DNA of 10,866 nucleotides from Burkholderiaceae bacterium (GTDB lineage Bacteria > Pseudomonadota > Gammaproteobacteria > Burkholderiales > Burkholderiaceae), in assembly GCA_022701965.1 (NCBI GenBank), contig JAKONL010000205.1:1-10866 (forward strand), in the 5' to 3' direction. Below are positions 1 to 6,116 of the stretch, piece by piece (position 1 is the first letter of the stretch; each line of letters begins with the position of its first letter). The notes beneath the pieces were generated by a model. The model was not told where the DNA came from and searched no databases. It saw nothing but the letters and a program-made list of their open reading frames with translations. The translations under genes were made by a program, and so were the position numbers.

Positions 1-699
1 CTCGCGCATACGGGGCTGGAAGTGACCATCTCCGTGCCCCAGGGCGTGGAAATGGCCAAGAAGACGCTGAATGCGCGCCTCGGCATCCTGGGCGGCATCT
101 CCATCCTCGGCACCACCGGCATCGTCAAGCCCTATTCCACCTCCGCCTACCGCGCCAGCGTGGTGCAGGGCGTGCAGGTGGCGGCCACGCTGGGCCACGG
201 CGTGGTGGTGCTCACCACCGGCGGGCGCACCGAACAGTTCGCCATGAAGGAACGCCCCGAGCTGCCCGCCGCCTGTTTCGTGCAGATGGGCGACTTCCTG
301 CGCTACGCGCTCGACGAAGCCGTGGCGCAGGGCCTGCGCGAAGTGGTCATCGGCGGCATGGTGGGCAAGCTCACAAAAATAGCCCAGGGCGAGACCATCA
401 CCCACGCCAACCGCGCCGAGGTCGATACGCAATTGCTGGCCGAACTCGCAGCCCGCGTGGGCGCGCCGCCCGAGGTCTGCGCCGAGATCGCCGCGGCCGA
501 GACCGCGCGCTTCGGCGCCGAGCGCATGCAGGCCCTGGGCCTGGGCGAGCCCTTCCACCACGCGCTCGCCCAGGCCGTGGTGCAGACGCTGACGTCGCCC
601 GACCGCTACGGCGACCGCTTCCATCTCACCGTGCTGGTCTGCGATTTCGACGGCAGCAAGATCACCGAGGCCGCCTCCGGGCCGGCCGCCACCGCCTGA
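1..699 (+). CDS. cbiD: Cobalt-precorrin-5B (C1)-methyltransferase, C-terminal part (5' truncated by window edge)
   Basis: CbiD transfers a methyl group from S-adenosylmethionine to C1 of cobalt-precorrin-5B in the early-cobalt route of corrin synthesis, in the cytoplasm. The reading frame is open from base 1 (first codon CTC), so the GTG at 22 is not the start. The visible 232 residues are about the C-terminal 60% of a family that is usually near 360-380 residues. The strongest family signature is LNARLGILGGISILGTTGIV at visible residues 23-42. It is followed by a glycine-rich LTTGGRTE stretch (71-78), a GGMVGKLTKIAQG segment (about 116-128) and THANRAEVD, all in the family order. It ends in TGA at 697-699, two bases before the next ATG, so it is co-translated with cbiET. 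Proline is mostly CCC, as in the next gene. The family call is secure; only the N-terminus is unseen. Confidence 0.95.
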   Translation, partial: LAHTGLEVTISVPQGVEMAKKTLNARLGILGGISILGTTGIVKPYSTSAYRASVVQGVQVAATLGHGVVVLTTGGRTEQFAMKERPELPAACFVQMGDFLRYALDEAVAQGLREVVIGGMVGKLTKIAQGETITHANRAEVDTQLLAELAARVGAPPEVCAEIAAAETARFGAERMQALGLGEPFHHALAQAVVQTLTSPDRYGDRFHLTVLVCDFDGSKITEAASGPAATA

Positions 700-701
700 C
701 C

Positions 702-2042
702 ATGACTACGAACCTGCTCGAAAAAGACCCCCAGCCCTGCCGCGTGATCGGCGTGCTGGACGACGGCGCCGCCAGCCTCAGCGCCACCGCGCTCGCGCTG
801 CTGCGCCGCGCCGACCTGGTGATCGGCGGCACGCGCACCCTGGCGCTGCTGGAAGACGACATCGCCCCACAGGCCGTGCGGCGCGACCTGACCGGCTGCC
901 TCTCGTCCGTGCCCGGCTGGATCGCCGAGGCGCGTGCCGCCGAGCAGGCCTGCGTGGTGCTGGCCACGGGCGATCCGCTCTGCCACGGCATCGCCAGCTA
1001 TCTCGCATCGCGCCTGTGCATCCAGGCGCTGGAGGTGATGCCCAACGTCTCCACCCTGCAACTGGCCTGCGCCCGCCTGGGCCTGGCCTGGCAGGACGCG
1101 CGCATCGTCTCCGTCCACGCCAAGGATGCCGGCGAATGGGCCGTGGGCGCCGCGCCCGCGCACGGCCTCTACGCGCTGGCCCAGGCCGTGCGCCAGCACG
1201 ACCGCCTGGCCGTGCTCACCAGCCCCGACAACACGCCCGCGCGCATCGCCCGCCTGCTGGTGGCCGAGGGCCTGGGCGAGGACTTCCAGATCAGCGTGGC
1301 CGAGCGCCTCTGCACGCCCGACGAGCGCGTGTGGGCCGACATGGCGCCGGCCGCTGCCGCCGCGCAGGATTTCGCCGACCCCAACGTGGTGCTGCTGGTG
1401 CGCACCCGCCAGCGGCCCGACGCCGTGCGCTTCGGCCTGCCCGATGCGGCCTACCACCAGCGCCAGCCCGACAAGGGCCTCATCACCAAGCAGGAAGTGC
1501 GCGCCGTCTCGCTGGCCCGCATGCAGCTGCGCGCCACGAGCCGCGTGTGGGACATCGGCGCCGGCAGCGGCTCCGTGGGGCTGGAGGCCGCGCGCCTGTG
1601 CCCGCAGGGCCATGTCTGGGCCATGGAGAAGAACGAGGGCGACGTGGAGATCGCGCGCCGCAACGTGCGCGATTTCGGCGTCTCCAACCACACGCTGGTG
1701 CACGGCAAGGCGCCCGAGGGGCTCGATGCTTGGCCCGACCCGGACGCCGTCTTCATCGGCGGCTCGGGCGGCGAGCTGGCCGAACTGATCGCGCTGTGCC
1801 TGAAACGCCTGCGCCCCGGCGGCTGGCTGGTGATGAACTTCGTCACGCTGGAGAACCTCGCCGCCGCCACCCAGGCCCTGCAGGCCGCCGGCGCCGCGTG
1901 GGACGTGCTGCAGCTGCAGGCCGCGCGCAGCAAGCCCATCCTGCACATGCACCGCATGGCGGCCGAGAACCCGGTGTGGATCGTCTGCGCGCAGGCCGGC
2001 AGCGCCACGGCGCCGGCCGCCGCCGTCGAGGAGGGCGCATGA
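702..2042 (+). CDS. cbiET: Fused precorrin-6B C5,15-methyltransferase (decarboxylating), CbiE-CbiT / CobL type
   Basis: This bifunctional cytoplasmic enzyme methylates C5 and C15 and decarboxylates the C12 acetate side chain of (cobalt-)precorrin-6B/7, giving the substrate of CbiC/CobH. The 446 residues match the fused CobL layout rather than separate cbiE and cbiT genes. Residues about 14-215 are the CbiE tetrapyrrole methylase fold, with VIGVLDDG near the N-terminus and the SAM-site ATGDPL at 88-93. Residues about 244-425 are the CbiT class I methyltransferase, with the entry motif ITKQEVRA (261-268), motif I DIGAGSGS (284-291) and FIGGSGG (351-357). The ATG lies two bases after the cbiD stop. 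The stop overlaps the next ATG (ATGA at 2039-2042). The short Ala-rich C-terminal tail (432-446) is probably disordered. Confidence 0.95.
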   Translation: MTTNLLEKDPQPCRVIGVLDDGAASLSATALALLRRADLVIGGTRTLALLEDDIAPQAVRRDLTGCLSSVPGWIAEARAAEQACVVLATGDPLCHGIASYLASRLCIQALEVMPNVSTLQLACARLGLAWQDARIVSVHAKDAGEWAVGAAPAHGLYALAQAVRQHDRLAVLTSPDNTPARIARLLVAEGLGEDFQISVAERLCTPDERVWADMAPAAAAAQDFADPNVVLLVRTRQRPDAVRFGLPDAAYHQRQPDKGLITKQEVRAVSLARMQLRATSRVWDIGAGSGSVGLEAARLCPQGHVWAMEKNEGDVEIARRNVRDFGVSNHTLVHGKAPEGLDAWPDPDAVFIGGSGGELAELIALCLKRLRPGGWLVMNFVTLENLAAATQALQAAGAAWDVLQLQAARSKPILHMHRMAAENPVWIVCAQAGSATAPAAAVEEGA

Positions 2043-2881
2043 CCGACCTGACCGCATCCGCAGCACCGCAGCAGCCGCAGGCCCTGCAAGGCGACCGGCC
2101 CCTGGGCCGCCTGATCGGCGTCTCCCTGGGCCCGGGCGACCCCGGCCTCATCACCCGCGCCGCCTGGGCGCAGCTGCAGCGCAGCGATGCCGTGTGGACC
2201 TACCCGGCCCGCAGCACCAAGACGCCCAGCTACGCCTTCGACATCGTGCAGCGCGCCGGCCTCGCGCCGCCCGCCGTGCACCAGACGCTGCTCTTTCCCA
2301 TGACGCACGACGGCGACAAGCTCGCCCGTGCCTGGATGCGCGCAGCCGACACCGTGCTGCCCTGGCTGCAGGCCGGGCAGGACGTGCTCTTCCTCGTGGA
2401 AGGCGACGCCAGCACCTATGCCACCTTCGGCCACCTGGCGCGCACCGTGCGGGCGCTGGACGCGCGCATCGAGGCGCCCGTGATCGCCGGCGTGAACGCC
2501 TTCACCGCCGCCTGCGCCACGCGCGGCATGCCGCTGGCCGAGCAGGACGACACCATCGCCATCGTGCCCGCCGCCTATGGCATCGCGGCCGTCGAGAAGA
2601 TGCTTGACGACTTCGACACGCTGGTGCTGATGAAGGTCAAGCCGCTGCTCGACGACCTGATCGACCTGCTGGAGCGCCGCGGCCTGCTCGCGCACAGCCG
2701 CTTCATCGAGAAGGCCGGCGCGCCGGTCGAGCGCGTGGTGCTCGACGTCGCGAGCCTGAAGGGCACCAAGGTCAACTACCTGTCGCTGCTGCTGGTGAAG
2801 AACCCGCACCGCGTGCGCGGCGAACTGGTGCGCGGCTGCCGCAAGAAGACCTCCACCGAACTGGAAGAAGAAAACGAATGA
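2039..2881 (+). CDS. cbiL: Precorrin-2 / cobalt-precorrin-2 C20-methyltransferase
   Basis: CbiL (CobI in the aerobic nomenclature) puts the SAM-derived methyl group on C20 of (cobalt-)precorrin-2, the first committed step toward the corrin ring. The 280-residue protein has the tetrapyrrole methylase fold: VSLGPGDP at 28-35, LVEGDASTYATF at 119-130 (the GD-containing SAM loop) and the C-terminal KVNYLSLLLVKNP at 244-256, all typical of the C20 branch. The frame is open far upstream, but ATG 2039 is chosen because it overlaps the cbiET stop (ATGA) and gives the family N-terminus; residues 1-22 are a variable Ala/Gln-rich leader. The gene ends in a Glu-rich tail, and its TGA overlaps the cbiG start (2878-2881). 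Sequence alone cannot say whether the natural substrate carries cobalt; the CbiD and CbiG neighbours favour the cobalt form. Confidence 0.93.
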   Translation: MTDLTASAAPQQPQALQGDRPLGRLIGVSLGPGDPGLITRAAWAQLQRSDAVWTYPARSTKTPSYAFDIVQRAGLAPPAVHQTLLFPMTHDGDKLARAWMRAADTVLPWLQAGQDVLFLVEGDASTYATFGHLARTVRALDARIEAPVIAGVNAFTAACATRGMPLAEQDDTIAIVPAAYGIAAVEKMLDDFDTLVLMKVKPLLDDLIDLLERRGLLAHSRFIEKAGAPVERVVLDVASLKGTKVNYLSLLLVKNPHRVRGELVRGCRKKTSTELEEENE

Positions 2882-3627
2882 CTGAAGCCTTGACCGAACC
2901 AGCCGTGCCTCGCGTCGTGCTGGTCGCCATCACCAAGCACGGCGCGCAGCAGACCGCCGACCTCGCGCGGCAGCTGCCCGACGCGCACGTGTGCGTGGCC
3001 GAGAAGTTCGCGCCGCTCATGGCCGGCCTGCCCAACGCCGTACGCGCCTATGCGGGCGCGTTCCGCGACGAGATCGCCGCGCTGTTCTCCGACTACGACC
3101 AGGTCGTGTTCTTCGTCTCGCTCGGCGCGGTCGTACGGCTCATCGCGCCGCACCTCAAGAGCAAGGACGAGGACCCCGGCGTGCTGGTGGTCGACGACGC
3201 CGCGCAGTTCGTGATCCCGGTGCTCTCGGGCCATGTCGGCGGCGCCAACGCGATGGCCGAGCAGGTCGCCGCGCTGCTCGGCGCGACGCCGGTGCTGACC
3301 ACCGCGTCGGACGTCGGCAAGACGATTCCGGTCGACATCCTCGGCCGCGAGCTCGGCTGGAAGGTCGAGGCGCCAAAGATCAACATCACACGCGTCTCGG
3401 CGCACGTGGTCAACGGCGAACCGGTCGCCGTGGTGCAGGACGCCGGCAGTCCCGACTGGTGGACGCGCCCGACGCCGCTGCCGGCCAGCATCCACAAGTT
3501 CGCGCGTTTCGACGATGTCGACCTCGCGCGCTTCAAGGCCGTGCTGTGGATCACGCATGCCGAGGTGAGCGCTTCGCAGTGGGACGCGCTGGCCGAACGG
3601 CTGGTCGTGTACCGGCCGCCGCGATGA
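2878..3627 (+). CDS. cbiG: Cobalt-precorrin-5A hydrolase, N-terminal and central domains only (CbiG without its C-terminal domain)
   Basis: CbiG opens the ring A delta-lactone of cobalt-precorrin-5A and releases the C2 unit as acetaldehyde, giving cobalt-precorrin-5B, the CbiD substrate. The 249 residues match the N-terminal and central parts of CbiG: VVLVAITKHG (13-22), FFVSLGAVVRLIAPHL (78-93), VLSGHVGGANAMA (115-127) and TTASDVGKTIPVD (141-153), then a central domain to about residue 245. Full-length CbiG is roughly 330-350 residues; the missing C-terminal domain is the next gene. A GGAAG Shine-Dalgarno-like run lies in the end of cbiL, and both ends use 4-base ATGA overlaps. The first codons (ACT, TTG, CCA, CCT) and a switch from CCC to CCG for proline set it apart from cbiD-cbiET. 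The split looks natural rather than a frameshift, because both halves have their own start and stop. Confidence 0.92.
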   Translation: MTEALTEPAVPRVVLVAITKHGAQQTADLARQLPDAHVCVAEKFAPLMAGLPNAVRAYAGAFRDEIAALFSDYDQVVFFVSLGAVVRLIAPHLKSKDEDPGVLVVDDAAQFVIPVLSGHVGGANAMAEQVAALLGATPVLTTASDVGKTIPVDILGRELGWKVEAPKINITRVSAHVVNGEPVAVVQDAGSPDWWTRPTPLPASIHKFARFDDVDLARFKAVLWITHAEVSASQWDALAERLVVYRPPR

Positions 3628-4040
3628 ATTCCGACATCACGACGGCCCGCTACGCGATCGGCCTGGGCTGCGACCGGGACACGCCCGAGGCCACGCTGCA
3701 GCAGGTGCTCGACGCGGCGCTGGCGCGGCTGGGCGCATCGCCCGCGCAGGTCGCGGCCGCAGCGAGCATCGACCTGAAAGCCGACGAGGCCGGGCTGCTG
3801 GCGCTGGCCCGCAACCACGGCTGGACTCTGCGCTTCTATCCGGCGGCCGAACTGGCCGGGGTGCCGGTGCCGCAGCCGTCGGAGACCGTGCGCCGGCACA
3901 CCGGCACGCCCTCGGTCAGCGAAGCGTCCGCGCTGCTGGCCGGCGGGGGCCTGCCGATGACGGCGCTGGTGGTCGAGAAGCTGAAGCACCGCGGCACCGA
4001 CGGGCGACACGCGACGATTTCGATCGCGCGCATCGACTGA
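3624..4040 (+). CDS. cobE: CobE / CbiG C-terminal domain protein
   Basis: This 138-residue protein is the CbiG_C/CobE domain, which in other bacteria is either fused to the C-terminus of CbiG or encoded alone. Its signatures are IGLGCDRDT (12-20), SIDLKADEAGLLALA (48-62), GTPSVSEASALLAGG (94-108) and the C-terminal run beginning VVEKLKHRGTDGRHAT (116-131). The biochemical role of stand-alone CobE is not well defined; next to a cbiG that lacks this domain, it most likely completes the cobalt-precorrin-5A hydrolase in trans. The ATG at 3624 overlaps the cbiG stop (ATGA). Its own stop is followed by the first real gap in the operon, which contains a weak terminator-like hairpin. The symbol cobE is used for the stand-alone form; cbiG C-terminal domain would be equally correct. 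Confidence 0.88.
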   Translation: MNSDITTARYAIGLGCDRDTPEATLQQVLDAALARLGASPAQVAAAASIDLKADEAGLLALARNHGWTLRFYPAAELAGVPVPQPSETVRRHTGTPSVSEASALLAGGGLPMTALVVEKLKHRGTDGRHATISIARID

Positions 4041-4047
4041 GGCCGCA

Positions 4048-4071
4048 TCCGGCGCCCTCCGGACATTTTTT
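4048..4071 (+). terminator. Weak intrinsic-terminator-like hairpin between cobE and cbtB
   Basis: A 5-bp G+C-rich stem TCCGG/CCGGA (4048-4052 with 4059-4063) encloses a 6-base loop. After two more bases comes a run of six T (4066-4071). The T-run stands out in this GC-rich sequence. The short stem suggests partial termination or pausing, which would lower cbtBA and cobJ expression relative to the upstream genes rather than separate the operon. No energy calculation was done. Confidence 0.4.
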
Positions 4072-4102
4072 CTTCCAACTCCTTTTCGATTCATCCACTC
4101 TC

Positions 4103-4107
4103 AGGAA
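4103..4107 (+). promoter_or_regulatory. Ribosome binding site of cbtB
   Basis: AGGAA lies eight bases before the ATG at 4116. It matters because cbtB, unlike most genes in this operon, does not overlap its upstream neighbour and needs its own initiation site; it fixes the start of this very small gene. Confidence 0.65.
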
Positions 4108-4115
4108 TCCGCACC

Positions 4116-4319
4116 ATGAACGCTTCAGTCCCATCCGCATCGCCCGCCACAGCCACCGCGCCGGTCGACGCCGGCACCGCCCGCAGCCTGCTGCTGCAGC
4201 TCGCAGGCGCCGCGGCGCTCGGCCTGGTCGTGCTCTACGGCGTCGCCTTCGCCGACAGCCCGCTCGCGCACAACGCCGCGCACGACGTGCGCCACGTCAC
4301 CGTCAAGCCCTGCCACTGA
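4116..4319 (+). CDS. cbtB: Cobalt transporter small subunit CbtB
   Basis: CbtB is the small subunit of the predicted CbtAB cobalt transporter, known mainly from its association with B12 genes and cobalamin riboswitches. The 67 residues fit the family size: a variable Ala/Thr/Pro-rich N-terminus, one hydrophobic segment at about 25-47, and the diagnostic C-terminal metal-ligand tail with His52, His56, His60, Cys66 and His67 (HNAAHDVRH and a terminal PCH). The tail probably handles cobalt at the membrane surface. The start is supported by an AGGAA site. cbtA follows after 13 bases. It lies between corrin-ring genes, so cobalt supply and corrin synthesis are likely made together. Its transport role is a family inference. 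Confidence 0.93.
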   Translation: MNASVPSASPATATAPVDAGTARSLLLQLAGAAALGLVVLYGVAFADSPLAHNAAHDVRHVTVKPCH

Positions 4320-4332
4320 GCGCGGGCGTCCC

Positions 4333-5139
4333 ATGATGTTGTTTCAACGACTGGTCTGGTCGGGCCTCGCCGCCGCGGTGATCGTCGGCAGCCTGCAGAC
4401 CGGCGTGCAGCGCTGGCAGGCGGTGCCGATCATCCAGGCCGCCGAGGCCTACGAATCGCAGAAGACGCAAGCCCCGACGATGGCCGCGTCGCACGATACG
4501 GCGAAGGCCCATTCGCACGCGCACGACGCCGCGCCGGCCTGGGAGCCGGCCGAAGGCGTCGAGCGCACCTTCTGGAGCTGGGTCGCCAATCTGCTGCACG
4601 CCTTCAGCATGGCGCTCCTGGTGTTCGTCGCGATGGGCGTGGGCCTGTGGCGCGGCGCGTCGATGCGCTCGATGCCGCTGGCCGCGCTGGTGGCCGCGGC
4701 CGGCGCGCTGAGCTTCCATGTCTGGCCGTCGCTCGGGCTGCCGGCCGAGATTCCCGGCATGGATGCCGCGCGTCTGGGCTCGCGCCAGGGCTGGTGGGTG
4801 CTGGCCGCCGGTTGCGCGGCGCTGGCCTGCGCCGGCGTGGCCGGGTTGCGCACCGCGTGGCGCTGGCCCGTGGCGGCGGCGCTGCTGGCACTGCCCTTCG
4901 TCATCGGCGCGCCGCACATCGCGGCCGATCCGTTCGCGGGCTTCGGCACCGAGGCGCAGGCCGCGTTGCGCGCGCTCGACGCACGCTTCGTCGTGGCCAC
5001 GAACTGGATCGCGCTCTCGTTCTGGGTGTCGATGGCCGTGGTGTGCGGCGTCCTGTTCGAGCGCTGGCTGCGACCGGCGATCGACGCGGGTTCCGGTCGC
5101 ACCCGCATCGCGCCGACCGCACTGGAGCTCAAGCCATGA
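4333..5139 (+). CDS. cbtA: Cobalt transporter membrane subunit CbtA
   Basis: CbtA is the polytopic inner-membrane subunit predicted to import cobalt together with CbtB. The 268 residues show hydrophobic segments at about 5-25, 83-106, 113-130, 155-171, 177-195 and 220-243. Between the first two is a polar loop (about residues 45-70) with four histidines (54, 60, 62, 64) that could bind metal. LLHAFSMALLVFVAMG and GAPHIAADPFAGFGTEA are family-like landmarks. Two ATG codons stand in tandem (4333 and 4336); the first is listed, and the second would remove one Met. The Shine-Dalgarno match is weak (GCGGG), consistent with reinitiation after cbtB. The stop overlaps the cobJ start (ATGA at 5136-5139). 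No ABC or ECF cobalt transporter genes are in the window, so this pair is the visible cobalt source. Confidence 0.92.
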   Translation: MMLFQRLVWSGLAAAVIVGSLQTGVQRWQAVPIIQAAEAYESQKTQAPTMAASHDTAKAHSHAHDAAPAWEPAEGVERTFWSWVANLLHAFSMALLVFVAMGVGLWRGASMRSMPLAALVAAAGALSFHVWPSLGLPAEIPGMDAARLGSRQGWWVLAAGCAALACAGVAGLRTAWRWPVAAALLALPFVIGAPHIAADPFAGFGTEAQAALRALDARFVVATNWIALSFWVSMAVVCGVLFERWLRPAIDAGSGRTRIAPTALELKP

Positions 5140-6116
5140 GCGGCAGGATCATGCTGGTGGGCATCGGCCCGGGCAGCCACGACCACATGACGCAGCGCGC
5201 GCGCGACGCCATCGCCGAGGCCGACGTGGTGGTCGGCTACAGCACCTACATCAAGCTGGTCGCCGACCTGCTCGAGGGCAAGGAAGTCATCAGGAAGGGC
5301 ATGACCGAGGAGCTCGACCGCGCCGTCAACGCGCTGGAATGCGCGCGCGAGGGCAAGAAGGTCGCGCTGATCTCCAGCGGCGACGCCGGCGTCTACGGCA
5401 TGGCCGGGCCGACCTACGAGGTGCTGTTCCAGGCCGGCTGGACGCCGGAATCGGACATCGCCGTCGAGGTGGTGCCGGGCGCGTCGGCCATCAACGCCTG
5501 CGCGGCGCTGGTGGGCGCCCCGCTCACGCACGATTTCTGCTCGATCTCGCTGAGCGACCTGCTCACCCCCTGGCCGGTGATCGCGCGCCGGCTCGACGCC
5601 GTGGCCGCGGCCGACTTCGTCGTCGCGCTCTACAACCCGAAGAGCGGGCGGCGCACGCAGCAGATCGTGCAGGCGCAGCAGCTCTTCCTGCGGCATCGCC
5701 GCCCCGACACGCCGGTGGCGGTGGTCAAGTCGGCCTACCGCCGGCGCGAGCGCATCGAGTTCACCACGCTCGCCCGCATGAGCGACTGCGACATCGGCAT
5801 GCTGACCACGGTGCTGATCGGCAACAGCCACACCTTCATCCGCCACGGCCTGATGGTCACGCCGCGCGGCTATGCCAACAAGTACGACCTGGATGACGGC
5901 GGTGCCACGCGCGAGGGCGAGCGCGCCGGCCGGTCGCTGTCCACCGGCCTGCTCGGCTGGCTGCAGAACCTGCGTGCCGACCATGCCGAGGGCACGGGCG
6001 CGGACGAACTCGCGCGGCGCCACCGGCTGCCGCTCGACTACATCGAGGCGGTGCTCGCGGCACCGGCCGAGGAAGAAGCGACCGCGCCCGCGCCGCTCGA
6101 GGAGACACAGGAATGA
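5136..6116 (+). CDS. cobJ: Precorrin-3B C17-methyltransferase (CobJ/CbiH) with a C-terminal extension
   Basis: This enzyme methylates C17 and contracts the macrocycle to the corrin skeleton, working on precorrin-3B (CobJ) or cobalt-precorrin-3 (CbiH). Residues 1-251 are a complete tetrapyrrole methylase of normal CobJ/CbiH length: VGIGPGS (8-14), SSGDAGVYGMAGP (80-92), EVVPGASAINACAALVGAPL (111-130), LYNPKS (165-170) and TTVLIGNS (224-231), ending in MVTPRGYANKY. Residues 252-326 are an extra segment: an Arg/Gly linker, a helix-like LSTGLLGWLQNLRADH, a second helical piece ADELARRHRLPLDYIEAVL (289-307) and an acidic Ala/Pro tail. The extension has no cysteine, so it is not an iron-sulfur domain. 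The start overlaps the cbtA stop and has GGAG at 5123-5126. The next gene encodes a ferredoxin and overlaps by ATGA. Whether the substrate carries cobalt is undecided; CbiD/CbiG context favours it. Confidence 0.93.
   Translation: MSGRIMLVGIGPGSHDHMTQRARDAIAEADVVVGYSTYIKLVADLLEGKEVIRKGMTEELDRAVNALECAREGKKVALISSGDAGVYGMAGPTYEVLFQAGWTPESDIAVEVVPGASAINACAALVGAPLTHDFCSISLSDLLTPWPVIARRLDAVAAADFVVALYNPKSGRRTQQIVQAQQLFLRHRRPDTPVAVVKSAYRRRERIEFTTLARMSDCDIGMLTTVLIGNSHTFIRHGLMVTPRGYANKYDLDDGGATREGERAGRSLSTGLLGWLQNLRADHAEGTGADELARRHRLPLDYIEAVLAAPAEEEATAPAPLEETQE

Noticed and set aside
22..24. GTG at 22 as the start of cbiD
   Set aside because: The same frame is open to base 1 and the visible part lacks the N-terminal third of CbiD, so the gene simply begins before the window.
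606..2809. Long minus-strand open frames opposite cbiET and cbiL
   Set aside because: Low-complexity Gly/Ala/His/Gln composition without domains; the plus-strand genes have clear tetrapyrrole methylase motifs and overlapping starts and stops.
2991..3627. In-frame open stretch upstream of cobE reading through cbiG
   Set aside because: Arg/Gly-rich shadow translation in a frame opposite to the real cbiG codons; the CobE family N-terminus begins at the ATG overlapping the cbiG stop.
4312..4318. GCCACTG, identical to the core of the cobalamin riboswitch B12 box, just before cbtA
   Set aside because: It is produced by the conserved CbtB ending (Cys-His-stop, TGC CAC TGA), and none of the other riboswitch elements surround it.
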